A stretch of 14,376 nt of DNA from JBCBKZ01 sp039026975 (GTDB taxonomy: Bacteria; Bacteroidota; Bacteroidia; J057): assembly GCA_039026975.1 (NCBI GenBank), contig JBCCLI010000149.1, positions 1-14,376 of the forward strand, read 5' to 3'. Position 1 is the stretch's first letter. The number at the start of each line of letters is the position of its first letter. This document shows positions 7,168 to 14,210 of this stretch, one piece after another. The translations under genes were made by a program, and so were the position numbers. The notes below the pieces were generated by a model that saw nothing but the letters and a program-made list of their open reading frames with translations, ran no database searches and was not told the origin of the DNA.

Positions 7168-7998
7168 ATGAAAGCTAACACCTACAGAAAATTACCCCAT
7201 TTTGGGCTACTAGCTATTGCCTCCCTTTTACTGGCAGGCCTGGAGCTATCTGCTCAAAGCGAAAGATCTCCCCAGTGGAAAGCTCAGTATGAGTATGCCA
7301 CCAGATATGAGGGAGAACATAATGATTCATACGTTTATAGAGAGCTTGCCCTTATAGGATATTATGCAGGCATACAACCTTATCAGTTTGATTTTGGCCA
7401 AAATCTGTCAGTTCACTTCTATTCCCCACAAGCTACTAAGGCTTACCTAAAAGCAGAAGAGTTAGTGGTGAGAAATAGGTACTGGATGGAAACCAAAGAG
7501 GGGTCTGCAAATCCAGGCTGGAATACCTTCATGCATTGGCCAGTGGACCTATGGCTTACGCGGGGAAGAATACGTTCAGATAACTTAGGGTTGATAGCTA
7601 AGATGAAGATAGGTAATGGCTATGGAGATTACTATCTGCCTACCCTAGTGAATCAAGGTAGGTATCCCGGCCCCATTTCCCAGTATTATGTGATGTTTAG
7701 AAGTGGAATGAACATGGAAGGGGGAGTAGTAAGGTTGTATGCTGGTACTCCTACCCGCTCCGGCCTTCCTGACTTTTCGCAAGAACTGGGGGCTCCCATT
7801 AGGATTAATTCTCAAGCTGCGGGCCAGTCCTTTGGAATCAGGCTTAGCCAGGAGCAACTTGGGAGCTATAAAGGGTGGATTACCCTGGAAATAACCTGCA
7901 AGAAAAGGAATCAGCAGGATCTGCATGAAGAGGTGTATTATTTATACCATCCGGGATGGAGCTCTTCTTCAGTTCCTATTATTAATGGTACCAAATAA
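7168..7998 (+). CDS. Secreted protein of unknown function
   Basis: A 276-residue protein that I do not recognise. It has a classical signal peptide: a basic start (MKANTYRK), a hydrophobic core LLAIASLLLAGLEL and a likely cleavage after LSA at residue 29, leaving Gln30 at the mature N-terminus. No lipobox is present, so export to the periplasm or beyond is inferred. The mature part is rich in Tyr, Trp and Gly with alternating hydrophobic stretches, suggesting a beta-sandwich or barrel-like fold. It has a single Cys (near residue 260), so no disulfide within the chain. No catalytic motif or sorting domain of the type IX system is evident. It stands alone between a terminator and a convergent gene, so context gives no clear job. 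Length and intact frame support a real gene. Confidence 0.75.
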   Translation: MKANTYRKLPHFGLLAIASLLLAGLELSAQSERSPQWKAQYEYATRYEGEHNDSYVYRELALIGYYAGIQPYQFDFGQNLSVHFYSPQATKAYLKAEELVVRNRYWMETKEGSANPGWNTFMHWPVDLWLTRGRIRSDNLGLIAKMKIGNGYGDYYLPTLVNQGRYPGPISQYYVMFRSGMNMEGGVVRLYAGTPTRSGLPDFSQELGAPIRINSQAAGQSFGIRLSQEQLGSYKGWITLEITCKKRNQQDLHEEVYYLYHPGWSSSSVPIINGTK

Positions 7999-8012
7999 GG
8001 AAGGAAGATATA

Positions 8013-8038
8013 GAGGGCACTGTTGAGGCAGTGTCCTC
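8013..8038. terminator. Hairpin shared by two convergent genes
   Basis: GAGGGCACTG (8013-8022) and CAGTGTCCTC (8029-8038) pair over 10 bp with one G-U wobble around the loop TTGAGG. The hairpin lies in the 101-bp gap between the stop of the secreted-protein gene and the stop of the oppositely oriented acyl-CoA ligase, the usual place for a bidirectional terminator. Neither strand has a clear T-tract directly after the stem, which lowers confidence. Confidence 0.5.
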
Positions 8039-8099
8039 ACCTCTCAATAGCTAGGCCATTTTATAGTCGAAGATTATTCCGGAAGCAGGATCTGACATC

Positions 8100-9854
8100 C
8101 TAATACATTTCAGCTACTGCTTTCTCAAATACCTCCAGGATCTTAGGTCGGTTAAGCTTATAGGTATAGGTCATGAGGCCATTCAGAGGAGACCATTCTT
8201 CATGAAAGAGGGTAAATTCTCTTACTCGCTGAAAATTAGGAAGCTGCTCATTTAGGAGGGCTACTTCCTGAAAAATTTTCTCCTTTACTTTGATATTCAA
8301 GATCATGTATTCTGGGCTGGTCCAATGAATGTTTTCATCATACGCCCATGCCTCCATGGCGTCAAAATCAGGCCTTATGAGTGCTGTAACAAATGGCTTT
8401 TGAAAGCCGATGACCATACACTGATCTATATAAGTTGAGCCTTGCAGGTAATTCTCAAGAGGAAGGGGGGCTATGTATTTCCCTGCAGAAGTCTTGAAAA
8501 TATCTTTTTTCCTGTCGGTAATTTGTAGAAATCTCTTCCCATTCCATTTTCCGATATCTCCCGTCCTAAACCATCCATCAGCTGTAAATACTTCCTTACT
8601 TTCTACGGGGCGTTTATAATATCCCTTCATGACATTGGGACCTTTGACCAGGATTTCTCCCTCCCCTTCTTCATTTGGTTGATCTATTTTTACCCTTACC
8701 CCTGGGATGGGTAGACCTGCTGTCCCTAGCTTGTACATGCCAGGTGTAAATCTATTCATGCTAATAATAGGAGAGGTTTCCGTCAATCCGTATCCCTCAC
8801 GAACTTTGATCCCTGCCGTGGCAAAAATCCTGCTTATATCTGGCCTTAAATATGCAGCTCCGGTCAATATCCCTTTCACATATCCACCTGTAATTTTTCG
8901 GAATCTGTTAAAAACTAATATTTTTGCCGCCATTTGTTCAAACCAGAAAATAGGCCGCACCTTAGCTCCTTCTTTGTACTTCTTACCTATTTTCAAAGCC
9001 CAATTGACGATCATTCTCAACCACACATGCTGTTGGAGTTTCCAGTTCTGAATTCTCTCTACCATTTTCTCCAGAATACGCGGAACGGCTGTAAAGTAAT
9101 GCGGTTTCGCATACTGGAACGCCTGGAGAACGTCATGGTCTCCTGGTAAATACAGGCTTGCTCCTGATGCCATGAAAGAATAGACAGCTATTCTCTCCAG
9201 CACATGACTGTAGGGTAAAAAACTCATGCACCTTTTACGATAAGCAGAGGGAAATACTGTGAGGGAGGCCTTCACGTTAGAGACCAAATTATAGTGGGAA
9301 AGCATCACCCCCTTAGGTTTCCCGGTAGTACCGGAAGTATAAATGATGCAGGACAGGTCCGCTGGGTCTATGTGGGGAAGTTGGTCTTCAGGAAAGATTT
9401 CCTTCTGGCTTAAGCATGCCCTTGGAGACAGAAAGTATATGGGTTCATGGAGCGTATGAATCACTAGCCCTTCAGGCGTATTCATAGGGAAATACCGCTT
9501 TTTATCTTCTTCATGGATAAATACAATAGCCTTGGCTCCCGTTTCTGCCAGTACCAGTTGAAAGGCTTCTTCCGTAAGGGAAATGTGGACTGGGACCACA
9601 ATGATCCCCAGTTCCTGGGCCGCAGCATCCAGTAACACCCATTCTACCCTGGCACGATTAGGCATATACATCAGCTTATCTCCTTTTGTTAGCCCCCATG
9701 CCACCAATGTAAGTTGGTAAACCCGTATGACCTTTCTACAGTCCGCACTACTAAGCTTAATCCACCTATTCTCCTCCTGGTATACTACAGCCTTTTCATT
9801 AGGCGCAAACTGCTCCTGCAGGGTAAATACCTCAAAGGTTCTGGTCCAGTTCAT
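8100..9854 (-). CDS. Long-chain fatty acid-CoA ligase (AMP-forming)
   Basis: A 584-residue ANL-superfamily enzyme that should activate a fatty acid or other long acyl chain to its CoA thioester through an acyl-AMP. Motifs in order are IYTSGTTGKPKG (171-182), FLPYSHVLERI (212-222), AVPRILEKM (256-264), REGYGLTETSP (352-362), DGWFRTGD (426-433), the hinge ITDRKKDIFKTSAGKYIAP (445-463) and a C-terminal TYKLNRP with probable catalytic Lys566. The SHVLERI and DRKKDIFKTSAGKYIAP blocks are typical of bacterial long-chain ligases of the FadD15/ACSL type, in contrast to the malonate-type enzyme elsewhere in this window. Its ATG lies 23 bp inside the end of the upstream alpha/beta hydrolase gene, indicating translational coupling. 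The hydrolase may supply the free acid that this enzyme activates. No membrane segment is evident. Confidence 0.92.
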   Translation of the reverse strand: MNWTRTFEVFTLQEQFAPNEKAVVYQEENRWIKLSSADCRKVIRVYQLTLVAWGLTKGDKLMYMPNRARVEWVLLDAAAQELGIIVVPVHISLTEEAFQLVLAETGAKAIVFIHEEDKKRYFPMNTPEGLVIHTLHEPIYFLSPRACLSQKEIFPEDQLPHIDPADLSCIIYTSGTTGKPKGVMLSHYNLVSNVKASLTVFPSAYRKRCMSFLPYSHVLERIAVYSFMASGASLYLPGDHDVLQAFQYAKPHYFTAVPRILEKMVERIQNWKLQQHVWLRMIVNWALKIGKKYKEGAKVRPIFWFEQMAAKILVFNRFRKITGGYVKGILTGAAYLRPDISRIFATAGIKVREGYGLTETSPIISMNRFTPGMYKLGTAGLPIPGVRVKIDQPNEEGEGEILVKGPNVMKGYYKRPVESKEVFTADGWFRTGDIGKWNGKRFLQITDRKKDIFKTSAGKYIAPLPLENYLQGSTYIDQCMVIGFQKPFVTALIRPDFDAMEAWAYDENIHWTSPEYMILNIKVKEKIFQEVALLNEQLPNFQRVREFTLFHEEWSPLNGLMTYTYKLNRPKILEVFEKAVAEMY

Positions 9855-10674
9855 ATACAGATTCTGTTACTGAAACGGCTATATCCATGAGCTCATATAG
9901 CTTTTCATGATAGTCAGCAAAGTCAGGAAGGTTATTATGTCCTGCACCTGGGATCACATGTAGGAGAATTTGATCAGGATTAATCTGAACTAATTTCTTG
10001 CTTTGGGAAAAGGGGATGAGCCAGTCTTTATCCCCATGCAAAATATGCACTTCTGTTTTTATGCTTTTGAGAAACTGATCTGTTCTGATTTGGTATCTCA
10101 GCAGCCATCTGAGGGGCAGGAAAAATAAATACCGGTTGATGTTGTATTTGAAACTGTAGTAGGGAGAATCTAATATCAACATAGCAGGCCTATTCCACGA
10201 GGCTACCCTAGCGGCTATACCAGACCCTAATGATCTACCATACACCACGATTTGGGATTCATCATACTGCTCTGAAAGCCATTTATATAAATGCTGGGCA
10301 TCATTATAGAGAATATGTTCTTTGCGCTTACCTGTGCTTTTTCCAAACCCCCTATAATCCAACATAAAGAAGTCGTAGCCATTTCCCAGGAAGTCTTTCG
10401 CAAATTTTCCCCATCCCTTAATACTTCTGGAATTTCCCTTTAAGTAGTAGATCACTCCACGGCTATTAGGTACTTTGAAGAAAATACTATTGATGATACC
10501 CCCATCTTCCATTTGAAAGGTATGTTCTTCAAAATCAAAGGGATAATTATAAGAAAAGCCAGAAGGTAAAATTTCAGGCCTAAAGAAAAAAAGATGCTGG
10601 AAAAAGAAGAAAAATAGGGCAAGGAGGAGGTATGCTCCGCCAGCAATTAATAGTGTGGTGATAAAAAAGCCCAT
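9832..10674 (-). CDS. Membrane-anchored alpha/beta hydrolase (ABHD13/BEM46-like), second paralog
   Basis: A 280-residue hydrolase. Residues 4-31 form one long hydrophobic segment (FFITTLLIAGGAYLLLALFF and on), predicted to anchor the protein in the inner membrane. The nucleophile elbow is GRSLGSG with Ser148, the acid is probably Asp217 in HGDKDWLIP, and the base is His246 in GAGHNN, so the triad is complete. The block NGYDFFMLDYRGFGKSTG (98-115) is the standard strand preceding the elbow. The usual HGN oxyanion-region motif reads KGN here (Lys79-Gly80-Asn81). It is clearly related to the hydrolase 42 bp upstream, so the pair arose by duplication. The family acts on esters, thioesters or lipids, and the substrate is not predictable. 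Its 3' end overlaps the acyl-CoA ligase gene. Confidence 0.88.
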   Translation of the reverse strand: MGFFITTLLIAGGAYLLLALFFFFFQHLFFFRPEILPSGFSYNYPFDFEEHTFQMEDGGIINSIFFKVPNSRGVIYYLKGNSRSIKGWGKFAKDFLGNGYDFFMLDYRGFGKSTGKRKEHILYNDAQHLYKWLSEQYDESQIVVYGRSLGSGIAARVASWNRPAMLILDSPYYSFKYNINRYLFFLPLRWLLRYQIRTDQFLKSIKTEVHILHGDKDWLIPFSQSKKLVQINPDQILLHVIPGAGHNNLPDFADYHEKLYELMDIAVSVTESVYELDQNL

Positions 10675-10716
10675 TCTATAAGTTAGGAGGCTTCTGGCAG
10701 ATAGGCAAATTCTCCC

Positions 10717-11526
10717 TTAGAGGACTTTATCTAAGGCTGTCTGATAGGTATCAAAGTGAGAGAGATTTTTATGCTGTCCTCCTTTTATGAGAAAAAAGTC
10801 TTCTGCCTGCTTTAAAAAGGGTTTCAGGCGTTCAGCTGAACGTAGAGGTACTACCCTGTCATCCGTCCCCTGGAAAATATAAGCTTCCTCCATGGTTCTG
10901 TTGGCCAGGTTCTCATGTACAGCTACCTTAAAAGGAATCTCCAACGGGAACAGAAGGGGGAAGCGTTTATGGGTAATGTCATTCATGCTGTAAAAGGGGG
11001 TTTCCAGCATGAGGGACCTGGCCTTGTGATGGGTAGCCAAATAAGAAGCGGGCCCGCTGCCCATAGATCTGCCGTAAAGGATGATATCCTCCTTTGGGTA
11101 TTTTCCCTCTGCCCATGTATAGGCTAACTCAGCTGCTCTGTATAGTCCCTTCTCAGAAGGTTTTCCTGTTGATTTACCAAAGCCTGGATAGTCTACCATC
11201 AAAATGTCATATCCCCTGCTAGTAAAATCTCCTGCATGTTTCCCCCATCTCTGAAGGTCATCTGCATTTCCATGAAAGTAGAGGATGAGCCCCTTTTTTA
11301 AAGCATGATCTGTTGGGAAGAAGAGTCCGTGTACCCCTCCTTTCTCATCTACCATCCAAGTCTCTTGAAAGGGTTGGTCAAATTGGAAAGGATAAGATGC
11401 TGGTAAACGGGTGGGCAGCAACACTAGGCGAGAAACGTTCTGATAGGCTACTAAAAGCCATAAGCCATATATGAAAATACCCGCAAGTAACATATTACCC
11501 CATCTTTTACGTACCAAATCCTGCAT
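10717..11526 (-). CDS. Membrane-anchored alpha/beta hydrolase (ABHD13/BEM46-like), first paralog
   Basis: A 269-residue hydrolase with a single N-terminal membrane segment (about residues 10-27). The oxyanion motif is intact (FHGN, His85-Gly86), the nucleophile elbow is GRSMGSG with Ser154, the acid is Asp223 in QGTDDRVVP, and the base is His252 in KGGQHKNLS. The block RGYDILMVDYPGFGKSTG (104-121) closely matches the paralog downstream. It is probably the first gene of a three-gene unit with that paralog and the long-chain acyl-CoA ligase, suggesting hydrolysis of a membrane or imported ester followed by CoA activation of the released acid. That pathway is an inference from order and overlap. 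The 5' gap to the upstream small ORF holds a hairpin, so a promoter of its own is likely. Confidence 0.88.
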   Translation of the reverse strand: MQDLVRKRWGNMLLAGIFIYGLWLLVAYQNVSRLVLLPTRLPASYPFQFDQPFQETWMVDEKGGVHGLFFPTDHALKKGLILYFHGNADDLQRWGKHAGDFTSRGYDILMVDYPGFGKSTGKPSEKGLYRAAELAYTWAEGKYPKEDIILYGRSMGSGPASYLATHHKARSLMLETPFYSMNDITHKRFPLLFPLEIPFKVAVHENLANRTMEEAYIFQGTDDRVVPLRSAERLKPFLKQAEDFFLIKGGQHKNLSHFDTYQTALDKVL

Positions 11527-11573
11527 CTATTGGGCCCTAAAGATAGGGGTAAGTCTACAATCTACCTAACAGC

Positions 11574-11605
11574 AAAGGGGTTCGATATGTCTACCGAGCC
11601 CCTTT
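11574..11605 (-). terminator. Hairpin between the small ORF and the hydrolase operon
   Basis: AAAGGGG plus TTCG (11574-11584) faces CGAG plus CCCCTTT (11595-11605) across a 10-base loop. In the - strand transcript there is one C-A mismatch and only UUU follows, so termination of the upstream small gene is plausible but weak. In the + sense the stem is fully paired with one G-U wobble, but no + strand gene ends here. It separates the small ORF from the hydrolase genes. Confidence 0.45.
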
Positions 11606-11625
11606 TAGACTAGCGGATCAAACAA

Positions 11626-11808
11626 TTACTTGAGTCTACCTGACTTTTTCTCATGCTCAAAACTGACTTCTTTAAGTAATGCTTTAAGGATAGCTAATGC
11701 CTGCCCACGTTTCTCGAGGTCTAGGTCATCCAGTTTTCCCAAATGTCTCAAACGGAAAAAATCAATGGCAAACACTTCCAACTGATTATGAAGTTCTTGC
11801 ATACTCAT
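11626..11808 (-). CDS. Small hypothetical protein, charged and helical
   Basis: A 60-residue ORF I do not recognise. It begins MSMQELHNQLEVFAIDFF and is rich in Leu, Glu, Lys and Asp, with leucines spaced as in an amphipathic helix. It has no membrane segment, Cys or signal peptide. A second Met at residue 3 is an alternative start. It lies alone between the mutarotase gene and the hydrolases, with hairpins on both sides, so it would be its own transcription unit. The protein-like composition, with hydrophobic positions alternating with charge, favours a real gene, but at this length chance is not excluded. Confidence 0.5.
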   Translation of the reverse strand: MSMQELHNQLEVFAIDFFRLRHLGKLDDLDLEKRGQALAILKALLKEVSFEHEKKSGRLK

Positions 11809-11872
11809 ACAGGATCTAGTTATAGGGTTTGCATGTAAATAACTGTGGGTAGAGAGACTTCAGGTAGAGTAT

Positions 11873-11899
11873 GGGTTTGATTTACCACAAATGAAACCC
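11873..11899. repeat. Inverted repeat upstream of the small ORF
   Basis: GGGTTT-G-ATTT (11873-11883) and AAAT-G-AAACCC (11889-11899) pair over 10 of 11 positions around a 5-base loop, ACCAC. It lies 65 bp ahead of the small ORF and has no T-tract on either strand. It could be a protein-binding palindrome or an RNA hairpin in the leader of the small gene. No function can be assigned. Confidence 0.45.
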
Positions 11900-11948
11900 G
11901 ATACAAAATATGAGGCTAATGTATAGAACCCGTAATTAAATATTCTTT

Positions 11949-12016
11949 CTAGCGGTTATAAATGGTCGTAATTGCTTTGCTAACGGGAATTACCTGCCCT
12001 AATTTAGAACCGCTAG
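11949..12016. repeat. 68-bp nested palindrome after the mutarotase gene
   Basis: CTAGCGGTT-A-TAAAT (11949-11963) is matched by ATTTA-G-AACCGCTAG (12002-12016), giving 14 pairs over 15 positions. Inside lies a second stem, GTAATT (11968-11973) with AATTAC (11988-11993). The element begins 9 bp beyond the stop of the - strand mutarotase gene. It is not followed by a T-run on either strand, so it does not look like a simple terminator. The size, symmetry and CTAG ends resemble short intergenic palindromic elements of the REP or MITE sort; no second copy is present in this window. Confidence 0.6.
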
Positions 12017-12025
12017 CAACACACT

Positions 12026-12364
12026 CTACGCTTGCTTAGTCTCAAAGATGAGGTCCATCAGTTGCCATTTGACGCCTGTATCTGCCCCTGGAATAGAAGA
12101 TTGATAGGTCCACATGAGCCTCTCCCATTTCTGGACTATCTCATTCTCCTGGTCCCTTCTGGCTTTATCTTCAAAGCTAAAATGATCTTCTACCTCCATG
12201 AACATGCATAAGCGGGTATGAAAGCGGTAAATCTTCATGTTACGTATGCCAGCATCTTTGATACTCTGCAAGACTTCTGGCCAAACCTGCTGATGCCAAT
12301 CTTCATATTCCCTGATCAGCTCAGGATCATTCTTTAGGTCCAGGGTTAGGCAGTAGGTATTCAT
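12026..12364 (-). CDS. L-rhamnose/L-fucose mutarotase family protein (DUF718)
   Basis: A 112-residue cytoplasmic protein of the L-rhamnose mutarotase family, which interconverts the alpha and beta anomers of a 6-deoxysugar. The length matches the family. Tyr20 and His24 in the REYEDWHQQVWPEV segment, and the Trp-rich KWERLMWTYQSSIPGA stretch (79-94), correspond to the usual sugar-binding and catalytic regions. Family members include both RhaM and the L-fucose mutarotase of the non-phosphorylative fucose route. The two genes upstream, joined by a 4-bp ATGA overlap, make the fucose-type role more likely than the RhaA/RhaB/RhaD route, none of whose genes are present. It is the last gene of the three-gene unit, ahead of the nested palindrome. 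Confidence 0.85.
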   Translation of the reverse strand: MNTYCLTLDLKNDPELIREYEDWHQQVWPEVLQSIKDAGIRNMKIYRFHTRLCMFMEVEDHFSFEDKARRDQENEIVQKWERLMWTYQSSIPGADTGVKWQLMDLIFETKQA

Positions 12365-13221
12365 GAATCTGAATAGCTTTTGATAGTCTGCCGCATACTC
12401 CCAAGTCCCTCTATTCCCAGTTCTATGTCTTCCCCTCCTCTCAGGTAACGGGGAGGGGTAAATCCCATGGCTACTCCACTTGGCGTTCCTGTAGAAATAA
12501 TATCGCCTGGAAGTAAGGTCATGTATTTACTGATGTAATGGACCAGGAAGGGTACAGAGAAAATCATATCATCTGTATTACTGTCCTGCAATCTTTCTCC
12601 ATTCACATCTAGCCATAAGTTGAGCACATTAGGATTAGGAATTTCGTCTGAGGTAGCTATGTATGGGCCAAGGGGGGCAAAGGTATCTGCACTCTTCCCT
12701 TTAACCCACTGCCCTTTATGCTCCAATTGGAAGGCCCGCTCACTGTAATCATTATGTATGGTATAGCCGGCAATGTGTTCCAGTGCATCCTCCTCAGCAA
12801 CATAAGTAGCCTTTTTCCCTATAATTACAGCTAGCTCCACCTCCCAGTCTGTTTTCTCACTGTCTCTCGGGATCATTACCTGATCATAAGGCCCTACTAT
12901 GGCAGAGGTAGCTTTGAAGAAGAGTATAGGCTCTGTAGGAATGGTAGCCTTAGCCTCCGCAGCATGCTTGGCATAATTAAGTCCTACACACACTATTTTA
13001 GAGGGCCTGCACAGCGGGGCAGCCCAGCGCTCCCCTTCAGCCACTTCCGGGCAGTTATCTAATTCTGTTGTGAGCCACTTTTCCAGCTTAGGGATACAGT
13101 CCGTACCAAAAAATGTCTCATCATAGTCCTGCCCAAAAGCTGATACATCTCTACGAATGCCCTTAGCATCTACAATACCAGCTTTCTCTTGACCTGACTG
13201 ACCAAAGCGAATAAGTTTCAT
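12361..13221 (-). CDS. Fumarylacetoacetate hydrolase family protein, probable 2,4-diketo-3-deoxy-L-fuconate hydrolase
   Basis: A 286-residue enzyme of the FAH superfamily, which cleaves a carbon-carbon bond in beta-diketo acids using a divalent metal. The N-terminal domain (about 1-70) is followed by the catalytic domain starting at KIVCVGLNYAKHAAE (75-89). Predicted metal ligands are Glu127 and Glu129 in WEVELAV and Asp158 in HNDYSER. KGKSADTFAPLGP (174-186) and STGTPSGVAMG (243-253) complete the active site. In the non-phosphorylative L-fucose pathway the enzyme splits 2,4-diketo-3-deoxy-L-fuconate into pyruvate and lactate. The upstream dehydrogenase and downstream mutarotase, both overlapping by 4 bp, support that role. 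Other FAH-family substrates remain possible, because the superfamily is broad and sequence alone does not fix the substrate. Confidence 0.87.
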   Translation of the reverse strand: MKLIRFGQSGQEKAGIVDAKGIRRDVSAFGQDYDETFFGTDCIPKLEKWLTTELDNCPEVAEGERWAAPLCRPSKIVCVGLNYAKHAAEAKATIPTEPILFFKATSAIVGPYDQVMIPRDSEKTDWEVELAVIIGKKATYVAEEDALEHIAGYTIHNDYSERAFQLEHKGQWVKGKSADTFAPLGPYIATSDEIPNPNVLNLWLDVNGERLQDSNTDDMIFSVPFLVHYISKYMTLLPGDIISTGTPSGVAMGFTPPRYLRGGEDIELGIEGLGSMRQTIKSYSDS

Positions 13222-13994
13222 ATGGATAAATTGAGAAATCCCCCATCTATGGGGAAGTTAGTACCTGTAATAAAACTAGCCTCGTCAGAACATAGGTATA
13301 AGGCCAGCCATGCAATCTCTTCTGGTTTGGCCATCCTTCCTATGGGTTGGGTGTTAGCTAGCTGGTCATACATTTCCTTTTCTTGGCCTGGATAGTGCTG
13401 CGCCAAATAACCATCCACTAAGGGTGTATGTACTCGCGCAGGAGAGATGGAATTACACCTAATACCCTCCCGGACATAATCGCGGGCTACTGTCAGTGTC
13501 ATATTCAATACGGCGCCCTTAGTCATGGAATAGCCAAACCTATCAGGTAAACCTACCAAGGAGGCCACAGAAGCCATATTTAGAATGACCCCTTGCTGCT
13601 TTTTACGCATATGCTGAATAGCCGCAAACATTCCGTTGTAGACACCTTTTATATTTACCTGTATGACTTTATCAAGTTCCTTCTCTGAAGTGGTATGTAA
13701 ATTACCTATCTGCGCTATCCCTGCATTATTGATGAGAATATCTATTTGCCCTGCTGATTTCTGAATTTGGTTGCATACTTCCACTATCCTGGCCTGCTGA
13801 CTAACATCCACTTGCCAAGCTTTGGCTGTGCCTCCCCTTTCAGTTATGCTTTTCTCTACTTTTTCTGCCTGAGATGCATGAATATCCAATATGTGTATGC
13901 TAGCGCCAGCTTTTGAAAAGACCTGGCAGATCTTCTCCCCTATCCCATTCCCTCCTCCTGTAATAATGGCTGTCTTTCCGGAAAGCGAAAACAT
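13218..13994 (-). CDS. SDR-family oxidoreductase, probable 2-keto-3-deoxy-L-fuconate dehydrogenase
   Basis: A 258-residue classical short-chain dehydrogenase with the cofactor motif TGGGNGIG (12-19), NNAG (89-92) and catalytic residues Asn114, Ser142, Tyr155 and Lys159 (YSMTK). Asp37 at the end of the second strand predicts NAD rather than NADP. With the diketo-acid hydrolase and the mutarotase it fits oxidation of 2-keto-3-deoxy-L-fuconate at C4. The start is uncertain. The frame extends to TTG 14033 and has ATGs at 14009 and 13994. The last gives the standard SDR N-terminus (MFSLSGKTAIITGG), whereas TTG 14033 would lie directly on the T-tract of a terminator-like hairpin. The gene heads a three-gene unit joined by ATGA overlaps. 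The L-fucose dehydrogenase and fuconate dehydratase expected for a full pathway are not in the window. Confidence 0.88.
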   Translation of the reverse strand: MFSLSGKTAIITGGGNGIGEKICQVFSKAGASIHILDIHASQAEKVEKSITERGGTAKAWQVDVSQQARIVEVCNQIQKSAGQIDILINNAGIAQIGNLHTTSEKELDKVIQVNIKGVYNGMFAAIQHMRKKQQGVILNMASVASLVGLPDRFGYSMTKGAVLNMTLTVARDYVREGIRCNSISPARVHTPLVDGYLAQHYPGQEKEMYDQLANTQPIGRMAKPEEIAWLALYLCSDEASFITGTNFPIDGGFLNLSI

Positions 13995-14035
13995 ATGCTT
14001 TTCCCTCATAGAGTCAGTAAAGGGAGTGAACAACT

Positions 14036-14066
14036 AAAAAACCGTTGCACCTTTTGGGTACAACGG
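14036..14066 (-). terminator. Terminator-like hairpin in the SDR leader (possible attenuator)
   Basis: On the - strand, CCGTTG (14066-14061) pairs with CAACGG (14047-14042), extended by ACC with GGT after one mismatch, and is followed at once by six T (14041-14036). That is the layout of an intrinsic terminator reading toward the SDR gene. The neighbour on the other side is divergent, so no upstream - strand gene in the window needs terminating. It may be a leader attenuator, or the same 25-bp palindrome may be an operator. Confidence 0.55.
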
Positions 14067-14181
14067 CGAAACAGCCCATGTTCATCGCCAAATAAAGTGG
14101 GCAAGTACAAATACGTAAAATTCCTTCACCCTTACAAAAATGTACCAGGAAAGTTGGAGATCACGTAATAATTTAGTTGAT

Positions 14182-14209
14182 TTACATAACAGTGTAACAA
14201 TTTATTACA
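14182..14209 (+). promoter_or_regulatory. TetR-type operator palindromes abutting the tetR start
   Basis: TGTAACAATTTATTACA (14193-14209) is a 17-bp palindrome matching in 7 of 8 pairs. A further half-site TTACA (14182-14186) forms a second inverted pair with TGTAA (14193-14197). TGTAA-type arms with this spacing are common for TetR-family operators. The site ends one base before the tetR start codon, as expected for autorepression. The divergent SDR operon could also be controlled from here. Confidence 0.6.
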
Positions 14210-14210
14210 T

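Noticed and set aside
11527..11573. Possible - strand promoter for the first hydrolase (TATCTTTA about 15 bases before the ATG)
   Set aside because: It is close to TAnnTTTG, but the -33 element at proper spacing is poor, so I could not support it.
13995..14033. N-terminal extension of the SDR to TTG 14033
   Set aside because: The extra residues precede the normal SDR start, and the codon lies next to the T-tract of the terminator-like hairpin.
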